A stretch of 33,647 nucleotides of DNA. Source: Sediminibacterium sp. GTDB lineage: Bacteria; Bacteroidota; Bacteroidia; Chitinophagales; Chitinophagaceae. The stretch spans positions 1 through 33,647 of the forward strand of contig JAIXYL010000140.1 in the NCBI GenBank assembly GCA_027490265.1. The letters are read 5' to 3'. The notes beneath the pieces were generated by a model. It did not search any database and had not been told where the DNA came from. It saw only the letters and a program-made list of their open reading frames with translations. Position 1 is the first letter of the stretch, and each line of letters opens with the position of its first letter. Below are positions 23,057 through 30,430 of the stretch, in pieces. The translations under genes and the position numbers were made by a program.

Positions 23057-23632
23057 TTATTTTTTTGTACTGACCAAGCTCATGGGTAATTCAGCACGTT
23101 GATTGTCCCAAAGCATGACCAGATTGGCTTTTCCGGCGCTTTCCTTAAAAAAGAGTGTAAAAATTTCAACCGATTCATCGGTTGTTTCTGGTTTAATGTC
23201 TATTCGGGCAAGGTCTTTTCTGGTATCATAAGTGAAGCTGCCCCAACAAAAATTATCCTTGCTGACAATCATGGTCCACTTGTTTTCAGTTGGCACACAA
23301 AACAAGGTATACCGCCCCTTGTTGATGATTTTATTGCCAATTTTGACTGGTACAAATACTTCTAATTCTGTGGCTTCATTAGCTCCTAAACGCCAGAGTT
23401 CATTGTATTTGATGATGCCACCAAAAATGGTTCTGTTATTTTTTGCAGGGCGACCATAAATCACTCTTGCAATTGGTTGGTCTTTTGCTTTCCCGCTCAT
23501 TTTGAGTAATGGGTAATTATCGGGCCAATAACTCATATCCATGGGGGATTTGTCTAATTCAGTGGGCTTTTGTTGACCGAGAACGCCTAAACTCATGCAT
23601 GCAAATGCTAAAAAAAAGCCGATTTTTTTCAT
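23057..23632 (-). CDS. DUF2911 exported protein
   Basis: About 191 residues from the second ATG (MKKIGFFLAFACMSL), which starts the Sec signal peptide; an ATG three codons earlier (23641) is also possible. The mature protein matches DUF2911 of Bacteroidota: SPMDMSYWP, ARVIYGRPAKNNRTIFGG, LWRLGANEATEL and GRYTLFCVPTENKWT. The family is a periplasmic beta-rich domain with no known reaction. An exact -7 box (23647-23654) lies so close to the first ATG that a message from it would start about there, which favours the second ATG. It heads the sub-run metB, serine hydrolase, TIGR02757. Confidence 0.87.
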   Translation of the reverse strand: MKKIGFFLAFACMSLGVLGQQKPTELDKSPMDMSYWPDNYPLLKMSGKAKDQPIARVIYGRPAKNNRTIFGGIIKYNELWRLGANEATELEVFVPVKIGNKIINKGRYTLFCVPTENKWTMIVSKDNFCWGSFTYDTRKDLARIDIKPETTDESVEIFTLFFKESAGKANLVMLWDNQRAELPMSLVSTKK

Positions 23633-23646
23633 TTGAATCATTTTTA

Positions 23647-23654
23647 CAAATATA
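23647..23654 (-). promoter_or_regulatory. Putative internal -7 box before the DUF2911 gene
   Basis: Read on the minus strand it is TATATTTG, an exact TAnnTTTG match in the short gap between the acyl-carrier-protein phosphodiesterase gene and DUF2911. It would allow the second half of the nine-gene run to be expressed separately. The -33 region is not convincing. Confidence 0.4.
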
Positions 23655-23659
23655 CCCCG

Positions 23660-24247
23660 CTATTGACGTAACCTTTCCTGAAATTGACCAAAGGCAAATT
23701 TTTTTACATCAGGTAAGAAAACGGCTGATAATTGTTTGATTGTGTCATATTCCTTCAAAAAGCATGCAAAAATTGCATCGGTATTGCCTAAATATTGGGC
23801 TCTTCTTTCCAAACCCCTAAAACTATTTTGAATCCCCCATTCAAAACGATAATTGTACAGCCAATTTTGTTGGGTCATATAAGGAAATAATCTGGCAAAA
23901 GGGGGCGGAAACCAATCCTTGTATTCGTTCAACTGCAAATAGGTTTGACTAGAGAATACTAACCACTCATCAGCCGTTTTTTCGTCTAATGCTAAAAAGT
24001 GATCGTACACAATATCTGCAAATGCGCCAGCATACAAACGCACATAAGGGGAGAACAATCGTTTGATGGCTTTGGTGGCTTCATGATCATCCGTGAATTG
24101 ATCAATGGCTCTGTGTAATTGAATGCCTTGTTGTATGGCAGCAGGATAATCAAATTGCTTTTTACCCTTGATATAATCGCTGATCATATTGCCAGTTAAA
24201 ATAGCAGCATCACCAAACGATAAATAAGCATGCGCTAAATAATTCAT
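23660..24247 (-). CDS. acpH: Acyl carrier protein phosphodiesterase (DUF479)
   Basis: 195 residues. The opening MNYLAHAYLSFGDAAILTGNMISDYIKGK (here given in two parts: MNYLAHAYLS and GNMISDYIKGK) with Asp24, and the later RPYA-like LYAGAFADIVYDHFLA, are typical of the AcpH/DUF479 family. AcpH removes the 4'-phosphopantetheine group from acyl carrier protein in the cytoplasm; many Bacteroidota carry one homologue. The start ATGA overlaps the stop of the alpha/beta hydrolase gene by 4 bases, so translation is coupled. Activity on ACP is inferred from the family, not shown here. Confidence 0.88.
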   Translation of the reverse strand: MNYLAHAYLSFGDAAILTGNMISDYIKGKKQFDYPAAIQQGIQLHRAIDQFTDDHEATKAIKRLFSPYVRLYAGAFADIVYDHFLALDEKTADEWLVFSSQTYLQLNEYKDWFPPPFARLFPYMTQQNWLYNYRFEWGIQNSFRGLERRAQYLGNTDAIFACFLKEYDTIKQLSAVFLPDVKKFAFGQFQERLRQ

Positions 24248-25686
24248 TTCTTAGAACTGATTTGATTAATCCATTCGCTAATAATGGCCAGTGCTTTTGG
24301 AGAAAAACTTTCTTCAATATCTCCATACGGTTGTGTAGGACTTTTGCAAGTTTGAAACAAATGATTCAACCCGGGCAATATCTGTAGTTTAGATTGCGGA
24401 TGTTGACGACGCTTTATTGCTTTTTGAATACCATTGATATTGTCAACAGCAGTCACTTGAATGTCTTCAGCACCATTTAACGCCAATATGGGAATGGCTA
24501 ATTTTGAAAGATGGATGCTGGGTTCATAGTTCACAAAAAATTGTAACCAACTCAACCCTTGTTTATATTGATTGACCAAATTCAAATAAGGCTCAACATT
24601 TGTGGTCACCAATACATTTGATTCAATGACTGAAGGATAACGTTGCTTCCATTGTTGGTAAACCTGTTTCATGGATGCTTTAACAGAATCGGCCACCGCA
24701 CTGTATTTGAATTGATTATTCATACCATTTACCAATTCAGCAGCAATGGCATAATCCGTTGCAGATAAATTGGGTCGAATGAAACTGTTGCGCATTTGAT
24801 AATTCCAGATATCAGCACCTGCAATACCAGGACCCGCAAGCAAACAAATAAATGCAACTTGTTGGTTGTTGGCTGCTACCATTGGCGCAATCATGCCACC
24901 TTCGCTATGACCAACCAATCCTATTTTTTTTGGATCAATTTCTTTTCTGGTTAAGAGGAATTGAATGGCTGCCGAAACATCATTGGCAAAGTCTTTACTG
25001 GTCAGTAATTCAGGATGTGGCCCCAAACTTGTTTTCCCAGTTCCTCTGTCATCTATTCTTAATACACCAATGCCCGATTTGGTTAAATGATCGGCCAATA
25101 CCCAATAAATTTTGTGATTAAACATGGTGCCATCACGATCCTGAGCGCCACTACCAGAAATTAAAATCACTGTAGGAAACTTGGTTTTATTTTTTGGCAA
25201 TGTAAGCGTAGCACCAAATTGCACACTGTTATCGGCATTACTGAACACCAGGTCTTCACTGCTATAATCAAATGGTGGTTTGGGTGTTTGCGGCCTAATG
25301 ATGGCTGGGGTAGGTTTGGGCGGAGGGATTGGAGCGGTTGATTTTTTTAGCACCATTGGCGCTTTAAAATCTCCCTGTTGAAAAAGGCCCTCAATGAGAT
25401 CAGCACCATTCCATTTACCGGTATAACTGCCATTGATTAAAGGAATGGTAATGATCAGGCTATCTTGATTGAAAATGGTTTTACCAGTGGCTAAGCCAAA
25501 TGCATTTTGCGCAGGGCTGTCAAAAACCGTGACCCATCCTTGGTTTTGCTGTTTGATATGAAACACAAGTGGCAAATTGGTACCACCGGCATTTAAATTG
25601 CCCTGCCAAGATCCAGTGATGTCTTGTGCAAATCCGATTGAACCAGCGCAAAGCAGTACAATGAAATTGAGAATGAATTTACGCAT
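24244..25686 (-). CDS. Exported alpha/beta hydrolase with N-terminal beta domain
   Basis: About 480 residues from the ATG at 25686 (MRKFILNFIVLLCAGSIGFAQ), which gives a clean signal peptide; an in-frame ATG at 25731 would add 15 unneeded residues. Residues 22-115 look like a beta-rich, lipocalin-like domain (ITGSWQGNLNAGG...), followed by a Pro-rich linker (about 117-138) and an alpha/beta hydrolase. The nucleophile is Ser261 in GHSEGG, with Asp in ILALNGAEDIQV and His in LPGLNHLF completing the triad. It probably hydrolyses an ester or thioester in the periplasm. It overlaps the SdpI gene by 8 bases and AcpH by 4, so all are co-transcribed. Confidence 0.9.
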   Translation of the reverse strand: MRKFILNFIVLLCAGSIGFAQDITGSWQGNLNAGGTNLPLVFHIKQQNQGWVTVFDSPAQNAFGLATGKTIFNQDSLIITIPLINGSYTGKWNGADLIEGLFQQGDFKAPMVLKKSTAPIPPPKPTPAIIRPQTPKPPFDYSSEDLVFSNADNSVQFGATLTLPKNKTKFPTVILISGSGAQDRDGTMFNHKIYWVLADHLTKSGIGVLRIDDRGTGKTSLGPHPELLTSKDFANDVSAAIQFLLTRKEIDPKKIGLVGHSEGGMIAPMVAANNQQVAFICLLAGPGIAGADIWNYQMRNSFIRPNLSATDYAIAAELVNGMNNQFKYSAVADSVKASMKQVYQQWKQRYPSVIESNVLVTTNVEPYLNLVNQYKQGLSWLQFFVNYEPSIHLSKLAIPILALNGAEDIQVTAVDNINGIQKAIKRRQHPQSKLQILPGLNHLFQTCKSPTQPYGDIEESFSPKALAIISEWINQISSKK

Positions 25687-26347
25687 GACCATTTGTTTTT
25701 GTTTGTTTAAATAATCTGTATGAATACACAATCGGGTAAATGACCATGACTGCTAAAATCAGCATGCCTGCAATAAAGCCAGCCGACATGGGTAAAAAAG
25801 GCGTTAACACGGCAATGAGTAAACCCCCAATCATCCAAAGTTTGCTCCCAATCTGGTGGGTTTTGCGCCAGTTTTCAGGGTCTTCTAAAGTCCAAGGTAA
25901 GCGCATGCCAATAAAGTAATTGGGTTTAATGCTGTGCATGAAATTGCCCAATGCCGCAAACAATAAACCAATCAAGGGCATTAATAAATGATTGGATGTC
26001 ATGCTGCCGACTTTAGCAGATTGAATGATTACCAATAAAATGGCGCATAAAAAAACCAAAACGGTGTAGGCGATTTTTTGCAAGAGCTGGGGCGATTGTG
26101 GATTTTTCTTTGGGTCAATTTTATTGGCATTTTTAATGATCCAATACGAGAACAAGGATACCAATGACATGAAAATAGATACCACAATTAAAGTAGACTT
26201 TTCACCCGTGCCATCTGGTTCGCCTTTATAATTAAAATGCGTTGGAACCCTTTCTGGCAGTGCATCGTAGATGCTGGCTAAATATATAAATGGCAAACCA
26301 ATTAAACAGCTTACCACCAAAAACTCTTTCAATGATGTTGATTTCAT
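25679..26347 (-). CDS. sdpI: SdpI-family immunity/membrane protein
   Basis: 222 residues with about six hydrophobic segments. The N-terminus has the DUF1648 pattern (DALPERVPTHFNYKGEPDGTG, about 28-48). The C-terminal half has the SdpI signature NYFIGMRLPWTLEDPENW followed by THQIG (about 143-166). In Bacillus, SdpI protects the cell against the SDP toxin and sequesters the SdpR repressor at the membrane. The adjacent upstream gene is an SdpR-type repressor, the same order as in Bacillus. No SdpC-like toxin gene is seen, so its role may be sensing or resistance to membrane-active compounds. Confidence 0.9.
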   Translation of the reverse strand: MKSTSLKEFLVVSCLIGLPFIYLASIYDALPERVPTHFNYKGEPDGTGEKSTLIVVSIFMSLVSLFSYWIIKNANKIDPKKNPQSPQLLQKIAYTVLVFLCAILLVIIQSAKVGSMTSNHLLMPLIGLLFAALGNFMHSIKPNYFIGMRLPWTLEDPENWRKTHQIGSKLWMIGGLLIAVLTPFLPMSAGFIAGMLILAVMVIYPIVYSYRLFKQTKTNGHA

Positions 26348-26351
26348 GGCC

Positions 26352-26612
26352 TTATTTTTTTCGTTTAAACTGCATCATCCATTTCAGCATTTCATCCATG
26401 ACAGTTGTATTGATGGAATAATGGATGTATTGCCCTTCTTTAATGGATTCCACTAATCCAGCTTGTTTCAATAAATCTAAATGATGGGATATGCTGGGCT
26501 TGGTCATATTGAACTGATCGGCAATATCACCTGCCGTCATATCGCGATCCTTTAATAGTTCAAGGATGGCTCTTCTTGTAACATCGTTCAACGCTTTAAA
26601 TACAAGTTGCAC
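26352..26612 (-). CDS. sdpR: SdpR-type ArsR-family autorepressor
   Basis: 86 residues. A winged-helix ArsR-type repressor: VFKALNDVTRRAILELLKD, then MTAGDIADQFNMTKPSISHH as the recognition region and GQYIHYSINTTVMDEMLKWM. It closely resembles Bacillus SdpR as I recall it. It lacks Cys metal sites, so metal sensing is unlikely. The start codon is GTG at 26612, as the family N-terminus begins right there and no ATG is available. It is 4 bases upstream of sdpI. A perfect dyad 11 bases upstream of the start is the likely operator, consistent with autorepression released when SdpI binds the repressor. Confidence 0.92.
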   Translation of the reverse strand: MQLVFKALNDVTRRAILELLKDRDMTAGDIADQFNMTKPSISHHLDLLKQAGLVESIKEGQYIHYSINTTVMDEMLKWMMQFKRKK

Positions 26613-26622
26613 TTTAATTCAA

Positions 26623-26644
26623 TATTTAGACAAATATCTAAATA
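26623..26644 (-). promoter_or_regulatory. Probable SdpR operator dyad
   Basis: TATTTAGA and TCTAAATA form a perfect 8-base inverted repeat around a 6-base spacer (26631-26636), in the 50-base gap upstream of the repressor gene. A near -7 sequence (GATATTTG) overlaps the dyad, so repressor binding would block transcription. Confidence 0.6.
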
Positions 26645-26662
26645 CTTTTTTATTCACGCAAA

Positions 26663-27436
26663 TTATTCAGCAGGTTGGAAGGATGTGGCCAATGTTTGCA
26701 TGGTACCAAAATCGGCATCCTTGGATAAGTCTTTGATCAGTCTCATTAATCTGTTAACCAATGTTGGACCGCACCATCTTCTGGTATAGCCAGGTAAGCC
26801 GTATGACTCAATTGGCGTGAATTCCCAAGGATGGAAATACAAACAGAGATAGCCATCTTTGGCTAGGGTTTGTTGGCACAATTGCAAATACAACCAATAG
26901 GGCATATTCTTAAAACTTAGCCAGAAAAGCGGGATTCTTATGCCCGGGCTAACCGATGCAGGAATTCTTTTCATGCCATCTTCTAGATAGATGGTTCTTG
27001 GCAAATGAAAATTATTGTATCTGCCAGGCAACCAAGTAGGGTTGATGGAAGAATCATAAGTATAACCAGCTGCTGACACATCAGCCATTGATACGGGTCG
27101 CATTCTGGGCATTCTTAAACCTGTTACAGGTTGTTGGATGATGGCTTCAAGTGCTTGCCTTGAGCGCAACAAGTCTTCGGTTTGATAGGCAGTATGATAA
27201 TAGGTATGTGAAGCAATCTCATGTTTTGCAGAGAGGGCTTTGATGGCTGCTGGATAGTGATTGGCAAAATTGGCGGTGGTAAACAATGTGCTGGTGGTGT
27301 CAGCTAAAATGGGTTGAATGGCATCAAGGCCCAATTGGCCAATATGCATTTGTGTTTCAACCGATAAATCAAATTGATATTCTAAGGGCATATCAAATTC
27401 TTCAACATCAAAACTCAGATAAACCTGCCGCTTCAT
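26663..27436 (-). CDS. NodB-type polysaccharide deacetylase
   Basis: 257 residues without a signal peptide. The CE4 motifs are present: SFDVEEF (Asp10, with Glu12/Glu13), HEIASHTYYH (His77, His81) and RMPR (Arg108, Pro110, Arg111), plus a late YFHPWEF. This is the cytoplasmic DUF3473-like branch often found in exopolysaccharide and lipid-glycan loci, which removes N-acetyl or other acyl groups from sugar chains or lipid-linked sugars. Its ATGA start overlaps the GT2 gene stop, so it is the last gene of the coupled four-gene cassette. The exact glycan is unknown. Confidence 0.9.
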   Translation of the reverse strand: MKRQVYLSFDVEEFDMPLEYQFDLSVETQMHIGQLGLDAIQPILADTTSTLFTTANFANHYPAAIKALSAKHEIASHTYYHTAYQTEDLLRSRQALEAIIQQPVTGLRMPRMRPVSMADVSAAGYTYDSSINPTWLPGRYNNFHLPRTIYLEDGMKRIPASVSPGIRIPLFWLSFKNMPYWLYLQLCQQTLAKDGYLCLYFHPWEFTPIESYGLPGYTRRWCGPTLVNRLMRLIKDLSKDADFGTMQTLATSFQPAE

Positions 27437-28362
27437 GCCCCTATATTGGTTTCCTTAATTAAATAATGCGGTCTACTCTTGCTTTGCATAAATAGCTTGC
27501 CCAAATAAAGGCCAATAATTCCAAGAATCATCAGTTGTAATCCCCCAAAAAAAGCAATGGCTGCAATAATAGACGCCCAACCAGAAACTGTATGGCCTTG
27601 ATAAAAACTATAAATGATATAAGGAATGTATAGAACAGAAAAAAAGGCAAAACTAAATCCTAGGTAAGCCGCCATGTACAAGGGTTTGGTGCTAAAGGAG
27701 GTAATACCCTGTAAGGCAAAACGCACCATTTTTTTGATGGTGTACTTAGACTGGCCCGATAAACGCGCCGCAGGATAATATACAATACCTGATTGACTAA
27801 AGCCCATCCATTTCACCAACCCTCTAATAAACAAATCGTTTTCTCTAATCAATTTAAATGCATCAACTACTTTCCTATCCATTAATCTAAAATCGGCAGT
27901 GCCTTGTTCCAGCTCTATATCCGACATATTGTTGATGATATCATAAAATAGGGCAGAGGTTTTTCTTTTGAGTAAGGACAAGTCGGCCTGCTCTTGTCTG
28001 ATGGTATACACCATATCAGTGCCTTCTTCCCATTTTTGCAATAACAATGGCACCAATTCAGGTGGATGTTGCAAATCTCCATCCATCATGATTACACAAT
28101 CGCCTTCGGCTTTGTCTAGACCAGCTTTTAAAGCATTTTGGTGTCCAAAATTTCTAGACAAACTGATGTATTGAATATGCTGGTGCTTGGCAGCTTCTGC
28201 TTTAATAACGGTTAATGTTTGATCGGTACTGCCATCGTCTACAAAAAGTAGCCGATATTCATAAGACAATGGCGCCATGGTTGCTTCAATTGCTTTGACC
28301 ATTACGGGCACATTGGCTTGTTCATTGCAAGCAGGTATTACAAAACTGACCAACTTAGGCAT
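27433..28362 (-). CDS. Glycosyltransferase family 2 (DPM1/GtrB-like) with C-terminal membrane segments
   Basis: 309 residues. A GT2 catalytic domain begins VSFVIPACNEQANVP, with VDDGSTDQT (about 41-49) and the DxD motif in MMDGDLQHPPE (Asp94, Asp96). Two hydrophobic segments near the C-terminus (about 230-290) match polyisoprenyl-phosphate sugar transferases of the dolichol-phosphate-mannose synthase/GtrB type. It probably transfers a sugar from a nucleotide to undecaprenyl phosphate at the inner face of the membrane, supplying the GT87-like transferase encoded upstream. It overlaps that gene by 8 bases and the deacetylase by 4. Confidence 0.92.
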   Translation of the reverse strand: MPKLVSFVIPACNEQANVPVMVKAIEATMAPLSYEYRLLFVDDGSTDQTLTVIKAEAAKHQHIQYISLSRNFGHQNALKAGLDKAEGDCVIMMDGDLQHPPELVPLLLQKWEEGTDMVYTIRQEQADLSLLKRKTSALFYDIINNMSDIELEQGTADFRLMDRKVVDAFKLIRENDLFIRGLVKWMGFSQSGIVYYPAARLSGQSKYTIKKMVRFALQGITSFSTKPLYMAAYLGFSFAFFSVLYIPYIIYSFYQGHTVSGWASIIAAIAFFGGLQLMILGIIGLYLGKLFMQSKSRPHYLIKETNIGA

Positions 28363-29563
28363 GCATCGGCATTTTACTCCAATTAATTCTGTGCACTTTG
28401 ATGATTAACCAGCACCAAATAATCAAACAAGGTAAGGCTTTCAAAGAATATGCAAGTATAAAATTGATTCTAATATATCGTGGAATTAAATCTGTGGGCG
28501 ATAAAATGGTCAATAAAAATAATACAATCAACATGGCTTTTTCCCATTGGCCAAAGGGTTGTTGACTGGTTACAAACCAAATGGCAGCGCCGGTTACAGC
28601 AATTACAAAAGTGGGGCTTTCGGCAGCAGAACTAAAAATGACTACAGAAATTAATACCAATGCTAAGTAGTACAATTTAAAATGCGGATGGGCTTGATTG
28701 CGTTGTTTCAACAAGGGCAAGCCAAACAAAACCCCTGCAATGGCAATAATTGGAAAGTCAATTGGCCCATAGTATTGAAAGATTCTGCGAATCATGCCAG
28801 GTACAGAAATGTCTTGCATGCCAGCTGTTCTTGAATTATCAATATTTTGTTGGTTTCTCCGAATAATTTGGTAATACCAGTCTTCATAAGTTTGGGTAAT
28901 ATATTCGGCGCTTGAATACAAAATAGGCGCCGCAACAATCAGGGCAATCCAAACAAAAAACGATACCACAAACTGTGTTTTGTTTTTTGAAAAGAAGAAA
29001 AAAGCCAAACCAGCGATGCCATAAATTTTGGTAAGAAAACCCAAGGCAATAAAAAGTGTGGCAATCCAATCTTTCCCACGTAATGTAAATACGAAAGCAA
29101 AAATGAAAAAAGCTGTGAACATTGGATTGAACTGAACACTGTGAATGGCCGTCATCATTTCAATTGCAGCAATCCAATAAACCATTATTTTTTGCTGTTG
29201 GTTGATTGGCAATAGTTTAATTGCAACAAACAGTGCTGCAGCGTTGGCAATAGCCCAAAAGAAGCATCCAATATAGGTAGGCATCAATGCAAAAGGTGCA
29301 ATCACCAATGAAAACGCAGGTCCATAATTGTTGAACGACACATATTCATCGGGGTAGTAACTGAATAAATATTTTTCTTGCACCACATGTTTAAACACCC
29401 CTTCAAAAATCAAATAGTTGTCTATGCCCGTAAGCCCTCTGCTCATTTCTGCAGTTACTGCAAAAGCCGCCAATAAAAACCAGATGATATGAATTAAATA
29501 GATGGATCCAAATTTGGCTGATGTCCATTGATAAAAGATGAACTTTTCAAATTTTGTATTCAT
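28355..29563 (-). CDS. GT87-like (DUF2029) polytopic membrane glycosyltransferase
   Basis: 402 residues with about nine to ten hydrophobic segments. An early acidic pair (RGLTGIDNYLIFEGVF) and the FNNYGPAFSLVIAPFALMP region are typical of the GT87/DUF2029 family, GT-C fold enzymes that use polyprenyl-phosphate sugars on the outer face of the inner membrane. The conserved Asp in the first loop is the likely catalytic base. It is translationally coupled to the methyltransferase gene upstream (ATGA overlap) and overlaps the GT2 gene by 8 bases. The sugar and acceptor are unknown; lipid or polysaccharide glycosylation fits the neighbours. Confidence 0.8.
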   Translation of the reverse strand: MNTKFEKFIFYQWTSAKFGSIYLIHIIWFLLAAFAVTAEMSRGLTGIDNYLIFEGVFKHVVQEKYLFSYYPDEYVSFNNYGPAFSLVIAPFALMPTYIGCFFWAIANAAALFVAIKLLPINQQQKIMVYWIAAIEMMTAIHSVQFNPMFTAFFIFAFVFTLRGKDWIATLFIALGFLTKIYGIAGLAFFFFSKNKTQFVVSFFVWIALIVAAPILYSSAEYITQTYEDWYYQIIRRNQQNIDNSRTAGMQDISVPGMIRRIFQYYGPIDFPIIAIAGVLFGLPLLKQRNQAHPHFKLYYLALVLISVVIFSSAAESPTFVIAVTGAAIWFVTSQQPFGQWEKAMLIVLFLLTILSPTDLIPRYIRINFILAYSLKALPCLIIWCWLIIKVHRINWSKMPMHA

Positions 29564-30324
29564 GCAGCGTCTTTTTTAAAAAATACCATGTAGGATACGC
29601 CCGCTGGAAAACGGACCCCCCACTTGAGTAAATAATAATCAATCGAAAAAATCCCTGCTAACAAGTTATTAAAAAATCCTTCTGTGCCAAAAATGGCATG
29701 ATCCGATGAAGGCGCTGATTGTTTGGGACCTTTAATGGCTTGAATCAGGTTGGCCATTAGTCTGAATGCTGCAATGGGCAAGAATAGCAGTGAATTAAAA
29801 TAGGTATGATACACAATCTTGCCTTTTTGGGCTTTGAGTAATTGCCCCAATATAGTTTTTGTGTAACGACGATGGTGTTGATTGATGACATCGTGTTCGC
29901 CCCATAAAAAGGCATATGCTGGCACGGTAATGGCCAAATAGCCGCCAGGTTTGCAAACCCGCATCATTTCGGCAATGGCTTTGGCATCGTCTTCCACATG
30001 TTCAATTACATCAAACGCACAAACCAAATCGTATTGATCATTCTTAAAAGGCAGTTCTGTGATTGATCCCTGTATAATGGGGGTACTCAAAAATGTTTGC
30101 GTAAACGCGCAACAGGTTTGGTCGTATTCAACCGACATGACTTCACCAAATTCTGTTAGCATATCCGAAGTTGTACCGGTTGCTGCCCCAATATTTAACG
30201 ACTGAATGCCTTTAGGGGCTTGCAATATATGGTGGATTCGATCCCTCAATATCTTTCTCCTAACCGTAAACCACCAATTGACTCTTTCTAGGTGATAGTA
30301 TTCTTTAAAATAATGTTGGTCCAT
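29560..30324 (-). CDS. Class I SAM-dependent methyltransferase
   Basis: 254 residues from the ATG at 30324; the in-frame TTG at 30351 is rejected because family N-termini begin near HYFKEYYHLERVNWWF. The AdoMet-binding motif is SLNIGAATGTTSDML (about 42-56), followed by FDVIEHVEDDAKAI and MRVCKPGGYLAITVP, the class I (Methyltransf_11) pattern. A hydrophobic patch near the C-terminus (SLLFLPIAAFRLM) suggests membrane association. It is the first gene of the coupled cassette and probably methylates a sugar or lipid-linked intermediate. No signal peptide is present. Confidence 0.9.
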   Translation of the reverse strand: MDQHYFKEYYHLERVNWWFTVRRKILRDRIHHILQAPKGIQSLNIGAATGTTSDMLTEFGEVMSVEYDQTCCAFTQTFLSTPIIQGSITELPFKNDQYDLVCAFDVIEHVEDDAKAIAEMMRVCKPGGYLAITVPAYAFLWGEHDVINQHHRRYTKTILGQLLKAQKGKIVYHTYFNSLLFLPIAAFRLMANLIQAIKGPKQSAPSSDHAIFGTEGFFNNLLAGIFSIDYYLLKWGVRFPAGVSYMVFFKKDAA

Positions 30325-30401
30325 GGGGCTTATACAAAGGGGGCGCTGCAAGTAACGAAAATTCTGCTACAAATTAACAGAGGGATACCAGCTAAAAAAA
30401 T

Positions 30402-30409
30402 TACTTTTG
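30402..30409 (+). promoter_or_regulatory. Putative -7 box for the deoxyhypusine synthase-like gene
   Basis: TACTTTTG is an exact TAnnTTTG match 21 bases before the ATG at 30431, in the 106-base divergent gap. No exact -33 TTTG is seen at the expected distance. Confidence 0.45.
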
Positions 30410-30430
30410 CCCCTCTAAAATTTATCAAAA

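Noticed and set aside
25687..25731. Upstream extension of the alpha/beta hydrolase
   Set aside because: The 15 added residues precede a clean signal peptide beginning at 25686 and lie within the SdpI gene.
24244..26612. Complete toxin-immunity (SdpABC-like) locus
   Set aside because: Only the repressor and immunity-type genes are present; no SdpC-like toxin or SdpA/B maturation genes are visible nearby.
30325..30351. TTG start for the methyltransferase
   Set aside because: The added residues are unlike the family, which starts near the HYFKEYY segment; the ATG at 30324 is better.
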